Part shown: one piece after another, positions 18,663 to 28,063 of the stretch
Layout of the letters: each line of letters opens with the position of its first letter
How positions within the stretch are numbered: position 1 is the first letter of the stretch
Assembly (NCBI RefSeq): GCF_025028335.1
Contig: NZ_JAFEUW010000001.1
Location: 434,001-498,000 of the forward strand
DNA length: 64,000 nucleotides
Source of the DNA: Brachybacterium sillae
GTDB taxonomy: Bacteria > Actinomycetota > Actinomycetes > Actinomycetales > Dermabacteraceae
Direction: 5' to 3'
Position numbers and translations under genes: made by a program
Notes under the pieces: generated by a model
The model's input: only the letters and a program-made list of their open reading frames with translations
Told to the model about the DNA's origin: nothing
The model's database searches: none

Positions 18663-18717
18663 GGGCTCCAGTCTAGGCGCGCCGCCGGGCGCGTCCCGGA
18701 TCGGCCAGAATGTTCCC

Positions 18718-20322
18718 ATGGACGTCCTCGTGGTTCCGGTGCTGGCGGCCTTCGGCCTCGGTGCCCTGGCCCACCTGGTGCGTCTGCCACCCCTGATCGG
18801 ATATCTCGCCGCCGGATTCGCCCTCAGTATCGCCGGGGTGGCCGCTCCCCCGGGCCTCGAGGTGATGGCGGAGGTCGGGGTGGCGCTCATGCTGTTCACC
18901 ATCGGCCTGCACCTCGATCTGCGCACTCTGCTGCGCCCGCAGGTGTGGCTCACGGCCACGGCGCACATGCTCGCGGTGACGGTGCTGTCGGCCCTCGGCC
19001 TGGCGGGTCTGGCGGCCGCCACGCTGCTGGCCCCGGCCTCCTGGCGCGATGTCGCTGTGATCGGCCTGCTGCTGTCGTTCTCCTCGACGATCCTGGCGCT
19101 GAAGATCCTGCAGGACCGCGGCGATACCTCCTCGCTGTACGGCCGCATCGCCATCGGCATCCTGCTGATACAGGACATCGCAGCGGTGGTGATCATCTCT
19201 GTGTCCACCGGGCATCCGCCGCGTCCATGGGCCCTGGCCCTGGTGGCGGTCATCCCCCTGCTGGTGTGGGCCACCCGGCACTGGCCGCATCTCGGTGACG
19301 GTGACCTGGGCGTGCTGTTCGGGGTGCTCATGGCGCTGGTCCCGGGATACGCCCTGTTCACCTGGCTGGGGCTCTCCGGGGAGCTCGGGGCCCTGGTGAT
19401 GGGCGTGATCCTCGCCCGCCACGACGGCGCCGACAAACTCGCGCGCACCGTCGCCTCCGTGCGCGAGCTGCTGCTGGTCGGCTTCTTCGTGAACATCGGT
19501 TACCTGGGTCTGCCCGACCTCGCGAACGTGCGGGAGGGGCTGCTGATGCTTCTGCTGCTGCCGATGCAGGGCGTGGGCTACTGGCTGCTGTTGATGTGGC
19601 TGGGAATGCGCCACCGCACCGCCGTCCTCGCCTCCCTGACCCTCACCAACTTCTCCGAGTTCGCACTCATCGTCGCCGCACTCGGGGTCGACGACGGCAC
19701 CCTCGATGCGCACTGGCTGAACTCACTGGTGATCGCGGTGGCCGCGAGCTTCGTCCTGTCAGGCCTGCTGAACCCGCTGTCGGTGGGACTCGCCACCCGT
19801 ATCTCCTCCTGGCTGGGCCCGAGGCCCGTGGAACGCCTGCATCCCGAGGAGCGCCCCCTGGATCTCGGGGACGCCCGCACGATCGTGCTGGGCATGGGGC
19901 GGGTGGGTCGCGTGGCCGCCCAGCGACTGGAGACCGAGTACGGCATACCCGTGCTCGGCGTGGAGCAGGACCCCCAGCGGGTGGAGGTGCTGCGGGAGCA
20001 GGGCGTGCGGGTGATCGAGGGGGATGCCACCGACGCGGATTTCTGGGCGCGCGTGCGCGAGGACGACGACATCGAGGCGATCATCCTGGCATTGCCCTCG
20101 CAGCATGCGAACCTCGAGGCGCTGCGCCGCCTGCGCGCCGCGGGGTCCGATCGGGATGATCGCCAGATCGCGGCGATCGCCCAGTACCGCGAGGACGTCG
20201 CGGAGCTGCACAACCACGGCCTGCGGACCGTCGTCCACCTGTATGCAGGAGCAGGCGCCGCTCTAGCCGATGCCGTGGCCGAGGCGGAGGATCTTCCCGG
20301 GAGCGGCCGTGGGCACGCCTGA
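18718..20322 (+). CDS. CPA2-family cation:proton antiporter with RCK (TrkA-N) domain
   Basis: 534 residues. The first 370 or so form a dozen hydrophobic segments of the Na+/H+ exchanger fold (for example LVVPVLAAFGLGALAHLVR, then LLSFSSTILALKIL and GILLIQDIAAVVI). A cytoplasmic Rossmann TrkA-N domain follows, beginning TIVLGMGRVGRVAAQRLE, with the acidic VEQDPQ ribose contact. This resembles KefB/KefC-type K+/H+ antiporters gated by nucleotide. The ATG at 18718 is chosen because the membrane domain starts right there. Confidence 0.9.
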   Translation: MDVLVVPVLAAFGLGALAHLVRLPPLIGYLAAGFALSIAGVAAPPGLEVMAEVGVALMLFTIGLHLDLRTLLRPQVWLTATAHMLAVTVLSALGLAGLAAATLLAPASWRDVAVIGLLLSFSSTILALKILQDRGDTSSLYGRIAIGILLIQDIAAVVIISVSTGHPPRPWALALVAVIPLLVWATRHWPHLGDGDLGVLFGVLMALVPGYALFTWLGLSGELGALVMGVILARHDGADKLARTVASVRELLLVGFFVNIGYLGLPDLANVREGLLMLLLLPMQGVGYWLLLMWLGMRHRTAVLASLTLTNFSEFALIVAALGVDDGTLDAHWLNSLVIAVAASFVLSGLLNPLSVGLATRISSWLGPRPVERLHPEERPLDLGDARTIVLGMGRVGRVAAQRLETEYGIPVLGVEQDPQRVEVLREQGVRVIEGDATDADFWARVREDDDIEAIILALPSQHANLEALRRLRAAGSDRDDRQIAAIAQYREDVAELHNHGLRTVVHLYAGAGAALADAVAEAEDLPGSGRGHA

Positions 20323-21256
20323 ATCCGTCATGACGGCCGAGCAGGCTCGCCGCGCCCGCGCCGCCCACGAGGCTCGGGCCGACACCCTGACCGCGAGCAT
20401 CCGTGAGCGTCGGGCCCGCGGGGAGAAGCACCCGGTGGAGGACTTCCTCACCACCTACTACCCCTTCTCCTCCGCCCGCCTGCGCCGCTGGCACCCCGGG
20501 TGGGCGATCGCCTACGACGCCGCCGCCGATGAACCGGGCGAGGGCCGGCCGCCCCTGGCCGATGCCGATGAATGCGGCCGCCACTGGTACACGGACTCCC
20601 CCGATCCCACCGGTACCGGCCGTATCCTGCGCCGCGCCGACGTGTCCCGGTTCATCGCCGAGCGTGCCGACGCCCTGGCCTTCGTCACGGAGCTGCTGCA
20701 ACGGTCCTCCCTCCCCGCCCGGACACCGCAGTTCGGCTGTTTCGGCTTGCACGAGTGGGCGATGGTCCACGGTCTGCGGCCCGGGCAGCAGCGGCATGAA
20801 GACCTCCCGTTGCGGCTCAGCCAGGAGGAGACCGACGCGGTGGTGGAACGGGAGCGCCTGGTGTGTTCCCACATCGACGCCTTCCGTTTCTTCACCCCGT
20901 CGGCGGCGCCGCGCAACACCCTGCAGCCGACGCGTCCGGCCCAGCGTGACCTCGACAATCCCGCGTGCCTGCACGTGGGGATGGACCTGTACAAGTGGGC
21001 GATGAAGATGACGCCGCTGGTGCCCTCGGAGCTGGTGCTCGATTGTTTCGAACACGCCCGGGAGATCCGGGTGCTAGACATGGAAGCGAGCCCCTACGAC
21101 GTGCGGCCCCTCGGATACGGCGTGGTGCCGATCGAGACCGCCGCCGGGAAGGCCGAGTACGTGCGTCGTCAGCGTGCCCTTGCGGAGCTTTCGCAGGACC
21201 TCCGTGCGCGGCTGCTGACGATTCTGGAACCCCTGCGCCCGGCGCCCGGCTCGTGA
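20309..21256 (+). CDS. Conserved actinobacterial protein often labelled 3-methyladenine DNA glycosylase
   Basis: 315 residues from a GTG at 20309 that has GGGAG six bases upstream and overlaps the antiporter stop; an ATG at 20330 is the alternative but lacks a ribosome site. Recognisable family pieces are HPVEDFLTTYYPFSSARLRRWHPG, FGCFGLHEWAMVHG and a cluster of His/Cys/Asp residues (CLHVGMDLYKWAMK). Databases commonly call this family 3-methyladenine DNA glycosylase. I see no helix-hairpin-helix or AlkA/MPG signature that would justify that name, and a small-molecule or nucleic-acid enzyme remains possible. Confidence 0.7.
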   Translation: MGTPESVMTAEQARRARAAHEARADTLTASIRERRARGEKHPVEDFLTTYYPFSSARLRRWHPGWAIAYDAAADEPGEGRPPLADADECGRHWYTDSPDPTGTGRILRRADVSRFIAERADALAFVTELLQRSSLPARTPQFGCFGLHEWAMVHGLRPGQQRHEDLPLRLSQEETDAVVERERLVCSHIDAFRFFTPSAAPRNTLQPTRPAQRDLDNPACLHVGMDLYKWAMKMTPLVPSELVLDCFEHAREIRVLDMEASPYDVRPLGYGVVPIETAAGKAEYVRRQRALAELSQDLRARLLTILEPLRPAPGS

Positions 21257-21305
21257 GGGCCTGCTGCCGACCTCGTCTGTCGGCCCCGCCTGAGAGACTG
21301 GGGGC

Positions 21306-23858
21306 ATGCCCCTCCTCGCAGATCACCTGCCCGACGCCCCCGCCTCCCAGGACGCGATCGTCGACGCCTTCGTCGCCGCCCAGGCGCAGATCGGGCGCAC
21401 GCTGTACCCGCATCAGGAGGAGGCCCTGCTGGCGATCGCCGCGGGCGATCACGTGATCGCGGCGACCCCCACCGGCTCCGGCAAGACGACCATCGGCTAC
21501 AGCGCGATCTTCGCGGCCATGGCCCGTGGGGAGCGCTCCTACTACACAGCGCCCATCAAGGCCCTGGTCAGTGAGAAGTTCTTCGACCTGGTGGCACAGT
21601 TCGGGGCGGAGAACGTCGGCATGATGACCGGGGACTCCTCGGTCAACCACGACGCCCCCATCCTGGTGTGCACCGCGGAGATCTTCGCCCAGCACGCCCT
21701 GCGGGAGGGCTCGTTCTCCGACGTCGGTCTGGCCGTGATGGACGAGTTCCACTACTACGGGGATCCGCAGCGCGGCTGGGCCTGGCAGGTGCCGTTGCTG
21801 GAACTGCCCGACTGCCAGTTCGTGCTCATGAGTGCCACCCTCGGTGACACCACCGATCTCGAGCGTGATCTCACCGACCGCACCGGCCGCGATGTGAGCG
21901 TCATCGCCGACGCCCCACGCCCGGTGCCGCTCGACTTCCGCTGGTCCACCGAGACCCTGCCCGACACCATCGCGCAGATCCTGGAGGAGCGCGACGCCCC
22001 CGTCTACATCGTCCACTTCACCCAGAAGGACGCGGTGGAGCAGGCGTTAGCCCTGCGGCGCCAGGACATCCTCACCGCCGAGGAGAAGGAGCAGGTGCGT
22101 CGCCTGATCGGCGACTTCCGCTTCGCGAAGGGCTTCGGCCGGCAGTTGTCCGGGCTGGTCCGCGAGGGTATCGGGGTGCATCACGCAGGGATGCTCCCGA
22201 AGTACCGCCGCCTGGTGGAGCGTCTGGCGCAGTCGGGCCTGTTGAAGATCATCTGTGGCACCGACACCCTCGGCGTCGGGATCAACGTGCCGATCCGCAC
22301 GGTGCTGCTGACGGGTCTGGCGAAGTTCGACGGGCGGCGGATGCGGCTGCTGAACGCCCGCGAGTTCCACCAGATCGCCGGGCGGGCGGGCCGCGCTGGA
22401 TTCGACACCATCGGGCACGTGGTGGTGCAGGCGCCACCGTGGACGGTCGAGTTCCTCAAGCAACAGGCGAAGGCCGCCGCCCGGGTCGAGTCCGGGGCGG
22501 TGCCGAACAACGCCAAGAAGAAACGCAGGGAGCCCAAGCCCAAGGTGCCCGAGGGCGCGATCTCGTGGTCCGAGGCGAACCTCACGAAGCTGGTGGAGAA
22601 CCCGCCCGCGCCGCTGCGTCCTCACCTGCGTTTCACCCCGGCGATGGCGCTGGCTCTGATCGCCCGCCCGGGGGATGCCGTCGCCTCCGCCCGGCACCTC
22701 ATCATGACCAGCCACCAGACCACCACGCAGAAGCTGGCACTGGTCCGGGAGGCGGTGCAGATCCTGCGGGGCCTGATCGATGCGGACATCGTGCAGGTGC
22801 TGCCGGAGCCCGACCACCTGGGTCGACGGCTCGCCCTGGTGGAGGACCTGCAGCTGGATTTCACCCTCACCCAGCCGCTCGCACCGTTCGCGATCGCGAT
22901 GATCGACTCTTTCGAGGAGGACTCCCCCACCCTCACCCTCGATACGGTCTCCACCATCGAGGCGATCCTCGACGACCCCATGCCGATCCTGCTGGCGCAG
23001 CAGAACGCGGCCCGCGGGGAGCTGCTGGCCGAGATGAAGGCCGACGGTGTGGAGTACACCGAGCGGATGGCCCGCCTGGAGGAGGTCACCTGGCCTCAAC
23101 CCCTCGCGGAGGAACTCACCGCGGCGCTGGAGATCTACCGGCGGCATGCCCCGTGGCTGCGCGGCGAGGACCTCTCCCCGAAGTCGATCGTGCGGGAGAT
23201 CTACGAGACCGGGCAGACCTTCAGCGAGTTCGTCCAGCGGTACCAGCTGGCGCGTTCCGAGGGCATCGTCCTGCGGTACCTCTCCGACGCGTACCGCACC
23301 CTGCGCCGCACGATCCCGCAGGATCTGCGCACCGAGCAGCTCGAGGAGATGCTGGAGTGGCTGGGTGTGCTGGTGCGCGGCATCGACTCCTCCCTGCTGG
23401 ATGAGTGGGAGGCCCTCGCTCATCCCGAGGACGGAGCCCCGGACGTGGCCGGTGAGCTGCGACCCGATTCCCCGCGGGCCCTGTCGGCGCAGACGAAGGT
23501 GCTGCGCACCATGGTCCGGGCGGCCATGTGGCAGCGGGTCGAGCACTTCGCCTTCGAGCGGGAGGAGCGTCTGGCGGAACTCGACGGCGCCGACGGATGG
23601 GACCGCGACCGGTGGGCCGCGGCGATGGACGACTACTACGACCGCCACGACCACGTGGGGATCGACGATGCCGCCCGCTCCCCGCAGCTGCTGCAGATCC
23701 AGGAGGAATCGAAGATCTGGCGGGTCCGGCAGGTGCTCGCCGACCCCGAGGGCGACCGCGACTGGGCCCTCGAGGCAGAGCTCGACCTGGAGGCCACCGA
23801 TGAGGCCGGGGAACCCGTGCTGCGGATGGTGCGGGCCGGGGAGTTCAACGGCTCGTAA
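21306..23858 (+). CDS. DEAD/DEAH-box helicase with DUF3516 C-terminal domain
   Basis: 850-residue superfamily II helicase. Walker A is ATPTGSGKTTIGY (about residue 55), Walker B DEFHYY, motif III MSATLG, and motif VI HQIAGRAGRAG (about residue 358). The domain order resembles Ski2-like helicases, and the long C-terminal region is the actinobacterial DUF3516 type. Probably acts on RNA or structured DNA; no partner is obvious. It starts 49 bases after the previous gene and ends 6 bases before the convergent DUF6457 gene. Confidence 0.9.
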   Translation: MPLLADHLPDAPASQDAIVDAFVAAQAQIGRTLYPHQEEALLAIAAGDHVIAATPTGSGKTTIGYSAIFAAMARGERSYYTAPIKALVSEKFFDLVAQFGAENVGMMTGDSSVNHDAPILVCTAEIFAQHALREGSFSDVGLAVMDEFHYYGDPQRGWAWQVPLLELPDCQFVLMSATLGDTTDLERDLTDRTGRDVSVIADAPRPVPLDFRWSTETLPDTIAQILEERDAPVYIVHFTQKDAVEQALALRRQDILTAEEKEQVRRLIGDFRFAKGFGRQLSGLVREGIGVHHAGMLPKYRRLVERLAQSGLLKIICGTDTLGVGINVPIRTVLLTGLAKFDGRRMRLLNAREFHQIAGRAGRAGFDTIGHVVVQAPPWTVEFLKQQAKAAARVESGAVPNNAKKKRREPKPKVPEGAISWSEANLTKLVENPPAPLRPHLRFTPAMALALIARPGDAVASARHLIMTSHQTTTQKLALVREAVQILRGLIDADIVQVLPEPDHLGRRLALVEDLQLDFTLTQPLAPFAIAMIDSFEEDSPTLTLDTVSTIEAILDDPMPILLAQQNAARGELLAEMKADGVEYTERMARLEEVTWPQPLAEELTAALEIYRRHAPWLRGEDLSPKSIVREIYETGQTFSEFVQRYQLARSEGIVLRYLSDAYRTLRRTIPQDLRTEQLEEMLEWLGVLVRGIDSSLLDEWEALAHPEDGAPDVAGELRPDSPRALSAQTKVLRTMVRAAMWQRVEHFAFEREERLAELDGADGWDRDRWAAAMDDYYDRHDHVGIDDAARSPQLLQIQEESKIWRVRQVLADPEGDRDWALEAELDLEATDEAGEPVLRMVRAGEFNGS

Positions 23859-23864
23859 CGATCC

Positions 23865-24149
23865 TCACCGCGAGGGAGCGGCGTCACTCTCCCGGCAGAG
23901 GCGCTCCACAACGACGCATGCCTCCTCGATCCGGGCTCCGCGCCCGACGGCGTACCCGACGAGGTACGAGGCGATCGGCGCCATCGACCGTTGAATGTGT
24001 TCGGCCACCACCGACGTCATCTGGTGCACGCGGTCGACATCGACGGTGTCCTGCCCAAGGTTGAGTTCCGCTTCCACCTGACGGATCCATGGTTCCAGGT
24101 ATGTCGCCCACTGCGCGGTCTGTGTGACCGGCGGCTTGGTGGCGTTCAT
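23865..24149 (-). CDS. DUF6457 family protein
   Basis: 94-residue protein starting at 24149 with an ATGA overlap on the mobA stop. Sequence features are WATYLEPWIRQVEAEL, VDVDRVHQMTSVVAEHIQRSMAPIASYLVGYAVGRGA. It looks all-helical and matches a small actinobacterial family found beside molybdenum-cofactor genes. It closes the nar-mobA operon and may serve cofactor supply. Function unknown. Confidence 0.75.
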   Translation of the reverse strand: MNATKPPVTQTAQWATYLEPWIRQVEAELNLGQDTVDVDRVHQMTSVVAEHIQRSMAPIASYLVGYAVGRGARIEEACVVVERLCRESDAAPSR

Positions 24150-24748
24150 GTCCGAGACTCCCATCGCTCCCACTGCTCCCATTCATCGATGTCATCCGCA
24201 GCCCATGCAGGGACCTCTACCGGGGCCACGGTCAGCTGTTCCAAGACCGACCGCACCGATCGATCTCGATGTCCCCCTGCATGAAGCACCTCGAACAAAG
24301 CCTTCCGTGACACGCACAACGCGAGATGCTCGCGATGCCCATCGGGGTGCACGGCGACGACACCGTCCGTTGAGGATCGGCGGTGCTTCGCGCCTTCCAG
24401 AAGAGCGGGGACCAATGCGGGCGCCCCCGGCATGTCACAGGCCAGAACGAGCACGTCTGCGGGAGCTCCGGGCGTACCCGGCGGCGCGATCCTGTCGAGC
24501 AGGGTCAGTCCGGCGGCGATTCCCGCCACAGGACCCCCGCCTGGGGGGTTCTCCAGCGTCTGATGCACGCCTTGCGGTACAGCAACCGTCGGTGGGGCGA
24601 CGACAACACGACACGTCGTGGTCGGGACCGACTCCAGCACGATGTCGAGCAGCCGACGGCCATTGACTCTCAGATCAGCCTTGCAGACACCCCCCAGACG
24701 CTGCCCTGAGCCACCCGCCAACACGAGCAGAGCCGGTGGGGTCGCCAC
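24146..24748 (-). CDS. mobA: Molybdenum cofactor guanylyltransferase (MobA-like)
   Basis: Adds GMP to molybdopterin to make the bis-MGD cofactor that NarG requires. 200 residues from a GTG at 24748, two bases after the narI stop. The nucleotidyltransferase motif LVLAGGSGQRLGGVCKADLRV is at the N-terminus and LACDMPG is the metal-binding DxP site. The longer in-frame ORF overlaps narI and is rejected. Placement inside the nar operon points to dedicated cofactor supply. Confidence 0.88.
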   Translation of the reverse strand: MATPPALLVLAGGSGQRLGGVCKADLRVNGRRLLDIVLESVPTTTCRVVVAPPTVAVPQGVHQTLENPPGGGPVAGIAAGLTLLDRIAPPGTPGAPADVLVLACDMPGAPALVPALLEGAKHRRSSTDGVVAVHPDGHREHLALCVSRKALFEVLHAGGHRDRSVRSVLEQLTVAPVEVPAWAADDIDEWEQWERWESRT

Positions 24749-24750
24749 GC

Positions 24751-25482
24751 TCAAAAGGACACCTTCTCCCAGCCTCGACGCTCCGCTTCCTTCCGCGGAT
24801 CCTTCGAGCGATACACGATGTACGGCCGGGTCAGATACCCCAGCGGAACCGCAAACACATGGACCAGGCGGGTGAAGGGCCAGATGGCGAACAGCGCAAG
24901 GGCGGACAGCACGTGCAGCTGGAAGAAGATCGGCGCCTGTCCCATCGTCACGGGGTCCGGACGGAAGCTCCAGAACTGTCGGAACCACACCGAGACGCCC
25001 TCTCGGTAGTCGTAGTCACCGAAGACGGAGTGGACAACGGTGGCGAGTACCCCGAACACGATGACCGCCGTCAGTACGAGGTACATCAATTTGTCCCCGG
25101 ACGTGGTCGCCCCGAAGACGCGGCGATTGGTGCGGCGTCGATACAGCAGGATAAGCAGCCCCCCCACGCAGGCCACGGCAGCCGCAAGCCCGATGATGAC
25201 CGCCATCAGGTGATAGACGTGGTCGTGGATACCGATGGCGTCCATCCAGGATTTCGGTATCCCCAATCCCACCACGTGGCCGAAGAAGATGCCGATGATC
25301 CCGAAGTGGAACAGCGGCGACCCGATGGCCAACAGCCTCGACTCGTAGATCTGGCTCGAACGGGTGGTCCAGCCGAATCGGTCATGACGGAAACGCCACA
25401 CGTGCCCCAGCACGAAGATCGCGAGCACCATGTAGGGCACCACGACCCACAGCAGCAATCCGGGAATAGTCACGTCGGTCAT
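24751..25482 (-). CDS. narI: Respiratory nitrate reductase gamma subunit
   Basis: Membrane cytochrome b subunit that oxidises menaquinol and passes electrons to NarH. 243 residues with five hydrophobic segments. Candidate haem-ligand histidines are in FHFGIIGIFFGHVVG (about residues 54-65) and FFQLHVLSALALFAIWPFTRLVHVF (only the two His positions matter). The start at 25482 overlaps the narJ stop by one base (TGATG). Confidence 0.95.
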   Translation of the reverse strand: MTDVTIPGLLLWVVVPYMVLAIFVLGHVWRFRHDRFGWTTRSSQIYESRLLAIGSPLFHFGIIGIFFGHVVGLGIPKSWMDAIGIHDHVYHLMAVIIGLAAAVACVGGLLILLYRRRTNRRVFGATTSGDKLMYLVLTAVIVFGVLATVVHSVFGDYDYREGVSVWFRQFWSFRPDPVTMGQAPIFFQLHVLSALALFAIWPFTRLVHVFAVPLGYLTRPYIVYRSKDPRKEAERRGWEKVSF

Positions 25483-26324
25483 CAGGGGCGTCCTCTCAAC
25501 AGTTCGACGGGCACAGGGCCCGGCGCGGATGCTGTGCCACCGCATGCTCCGGCCGCGGCGGTCTGATGGTGGAGATCTAGGGCGTCGGACTCCTGTCCGT
25601 AACCATCCAGTCCCACAGTCTCTTCGGCGGGCCCCTCCGCTGCCAGGCGTAGCACTGCCTCGCGATCGTCGGCGTCCAACGGCGGCAGGGTCGCGCAGAC
25701 TGCCCCGACAGCACCGTGCCAGGAGGACGAGATGTCGGCTAGGTGAAGGCGCAGCAGCTCCAGACCTGGCCGGTTATCTCTCAGGATCTTGGCTCCTCGC
25801 GCAGCATCATGCGCGGCGGCGAACTCGAGCACCATGGGAAGATAATCAGGAAGTTCCGTGTCGGAGACGTCCACACCCCCGGCACGAAAATCCTGCTTGA
25901 TGCGTACCAGCGCCATTCCCCGTCGACGGGTGTCGCCCTGACTGAAATACGTCAGGTACAGACAGCCTCGTCGTCGCGTATCGAAGGTATCGACGTAGCG
26001 TTCCTGCAGCTTCAGAGCGTCACCCTGGACGAGGGCGTCGAGAGTACTCGTCAGCGGGCCTCGTGTGACCTCCGGGAGACTGTCCACGAGGGTGCGCAGG
26101 GCGGGAATCCGATCGAACAGATCCGCATCGGGATAGCCCAACAACCACGACGCAGCCAACCACGTGGACCGGAGCGCATCATCCTCCAGACCAGCGGCAT
26201 GCAGCAGATCCTCACGGGAGGTCCCCTTCCCCGCACCCGTCTGATGCGAGGCACGCCCTCCAGTCACTCTCTGCGGCCCGGATGAGGTGCGGCGACGATC
26301 CAGAAGACGCGCGAGGGTGCCCAT
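25482..26324 (-). CDS. narJ: Nitrate reductase molybdenum cofactor assembly chaperone
   Basis: Cytoplasmic chaperone that inserts the molybdenum cofactor into NarG. 280 residues, longer than the roughly 200-240 usual, because of a 50-residue Ser/Arg/Gly-rich N-terminus before the TorD/NarJ-like helical domain (WLAASWLLGYPDADLF, YVDTFDTRRRGCLYLTYFSQGDTRRRG, LPDYLPMVLEFAA). The start at 26324 lies one base after the narH stop. A later start, for example near the EDLLHAAGLEDD segment, is possible. Confidence 0.92.
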   Translation of the reverse strand: MGTLARLLDRRRTSSGPQRVTGGRASHQTGAGKGTSREDLLHAAGLEDDALRSTWLAASWLLGYPDADLFDRIPALRTLVDSLPEVTRGPLTSTLDALVQGDALKLQERYVDTFDTRRRGCLYLTYFSQGDTRRRGMALVRIKQDFRAGGVDVSDTELPDYLPMVLEFAAAHDAARGAKILRDNRPGLELLRLHLADISSSWHGAVGAVCATLPPLDADDREAVLRLAAEGPAEETVGLDGYGQESDALDLHHQTAAAGACGGTASAPGPVPVELLRGRP

Positions 26325-26325
26325 T

Positions 26326-27969
26326 TCAGGCCGTCCCTTCGGCGCGCTGGGGGAACAGTCCCTGCGGAGTGCCCTTCCCATCCCAGTTCAGGAGGTTCAC
26401 CCGCACACCGGCGGGACGCTCGGGCAGGCCAGAGCCCTCAGTCTGTCGCTTGGTGGCGTAGCCCGGTCCCGCCATCCCCAGGGACTGCTCCGGCAGGGAC
26501 ATCCCCATTCCGGGTCCCCCCGGGGCATTCAGCGGGCAGTCGGTCCCGATGCCCTCGAGATCATGGGCCGACTCGTGGTGCCCGACGGGGATCACGTACC
26601 GGTCTTCGTACTTTGCGATCGCGAGCAGCCTGTACATCTCTTCCATTTCGCGGCCGGTCATGGCCACCGCATTGGCGATACCCTCGCGGGGTTCGTTGCC
26701 CAGGTTGACATCGCGCATGTACGAGCGCATCGCCGCCATCCGGTAAAGAACACGTTCCACCGTGGGAACATCACCGGCAGTGAACAGATTCGCGAGGTAC
26801 TCCACCGGGATGCGGAGCGCGTCGATTGCGGCGAAGAGGTTCTCGGCGTCCTCCGCGTCGTACCCGGTATCGCGCACGACATCCACGACCGGTGAAAGCG
26901 GCGGGATGTACCACACCATCGGCATCGTCCGATATTCGGGATGCAGGGGCAGGGCGACCTGGTAGTCCTTGATGAGCTTGTATGTGGGCGACTTCTGAGC
27001 GGCGAGGATCCAGTCGTGGGGAATACCGGCGGCCTGAGCCCCCGCTACGACCTCCGGGTCGTGAGGATCGAGGATGAGGTCACGTTGCGCCGCGTAGAGA
27101 TCCTTCTCGTCACGGGTCGAGGCGGCCGCGAGGACGCGGTCCGCGTCGTAGAGCACCAGCCCGATGTAGCGCAGACGGCCCACGCACGTCTCGGCGCACA
27201 CCGTCGGCTCCCCCTGCTCAATACGGGGGTAGCAGAACGTACACTTCTCGGCCTTGCCGGTGCGGTGGTTGAAGTAGATCTTCTTGTAGGGACACCCCGT
27301 GATGCACATTCTCCATCCGCGGCATCCATCCTGGTCCACCAAGACAATCCCGTCCTCCTCGCGCTTATAAATCGCACCGGAGGGGCAGGAGGCCACGCAC
27401 GTCGGGTTCAAACAGTGTTCGCAGATGCGCGGGAGGTAGAACATGAAGGTCTGATCGAACTCGAACTGGACCTTCTCTTCGATGCCCTTGAGCATCGGAT
27501 CTTTGTCCTTGTGCAGGTAGGTGCCACCGAGATCATCATCCCAGTTCCCGGACCATTCGATCTGCACCCGCTCCCCCGAGATCAAAGACTTCGGCGGTGC
27601 GGTCGGTATGGTCTCCTGCTGAGCCGGGGAATTCAGCAGCTTGTCGTACTCGTAGGTCCACGGCTCGTAGTAGTCTTCGATCCCGGGCAGCCGGGGGTTG
27701 GAAAACAGCTGCAGCAACTTCGTGAGACGTCCACCGGCCTTGAGCTTCAGACGCCCATTGGCGCCGAGCTCCCATCCGCCCCGCCACTTATCCTGGTCCT
27801 CGTAGCCACGCGGGTACCCCTGACCGGGCCGGGTCTCCACATTGTTGAACCAGATGTACTCGGTTCCTGTGCGGTTGGTCCACGCCTGTTTGCAGGTGAC
27901 GGAGCAGGTGTGGCATCCGATGCACTTGTCGAGGTTCATCACCATCGACATCTGAGCCATGACGCGCAT
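26326..27969 (-). CDS. narH: Respiratory nitrate reductase beta subunit
   Basis: Electron-transfer subunit with four iron-sulfur clusters. 547 residues. Cysteine groups are CIGCHTCSVTCKQAW at the N-terminus, then CEHCLNPTCVASCPSGA, CRGWRMCITGCPYKK (Trp in place of a Cys, as in the NarH [3Fe-4S] site) and CTFCYPRIEQG. All ligands are present. It is 94 bases after narG and one base before narJ. Confidence 0.97.
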   Translation of the reverse strand: MRVMAQMSMVMNLDKCIGCHTCSVTCKQAWTNRTGTEYIWFNNVETRPGQGYPRGYEDQDKWRGGWELGANGRLKLKAGGRLTKLLQLFSNPRLPGIEDYYEPWTYEYDKLLNSPAQQETIPTAPPKSLISGERVQIEWSGNWDDDLGGTYLHKDKDPMLKGIEEKVQFEFDQTFMFYLPRICEHCLNPTCVASCPSGAIYKREEDGIVLVDQDGCRGWRMCITGCPYKKIYFNHRTGKAEKCTFCYPRIEQGEPTVCAETCVGRLRYIGLVLYDADRVLAAASTRDEKDLYAAQRDLILDPHDPEVVAGAQAAGIPHDWILAAQKSPTYKLIKDYQVALPLHPEYRTMPMVWYIPPLSPVVDVVRDTGYDAEDAENLFAAIDALRIPVEYLANLFTAGDVPTVERVLYRMAAMRSYMRDVNLGNEPREGIANAVAMTGREMEEMYRLLAIAKYEDRYVIPVGHHESAHDLEGIGTDCPLNAPGGPGMGMSLPEQSLGMAGPGYATKRQTEGSGLPERPAGVRVNLLNWDGKGTPQGLFPQRAEGTA

Positions 27970-28063
27970 GTTTCGCTCTCCTCGCTTCTCGTCAGTACTC
28001 GACCGGGGTCGTGCGCTTCCGGATCACCGTGACCTCGTCACGCTGATTCCCAGTCGGCCCGTA

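Noticed and set aside
20309-21256. Firm assignment as 3-methyladenine DNA glycosylase
   Set aside because: The label is common for this family, but no glycosylase motif is visible, so it is reported as a conserved protein only.
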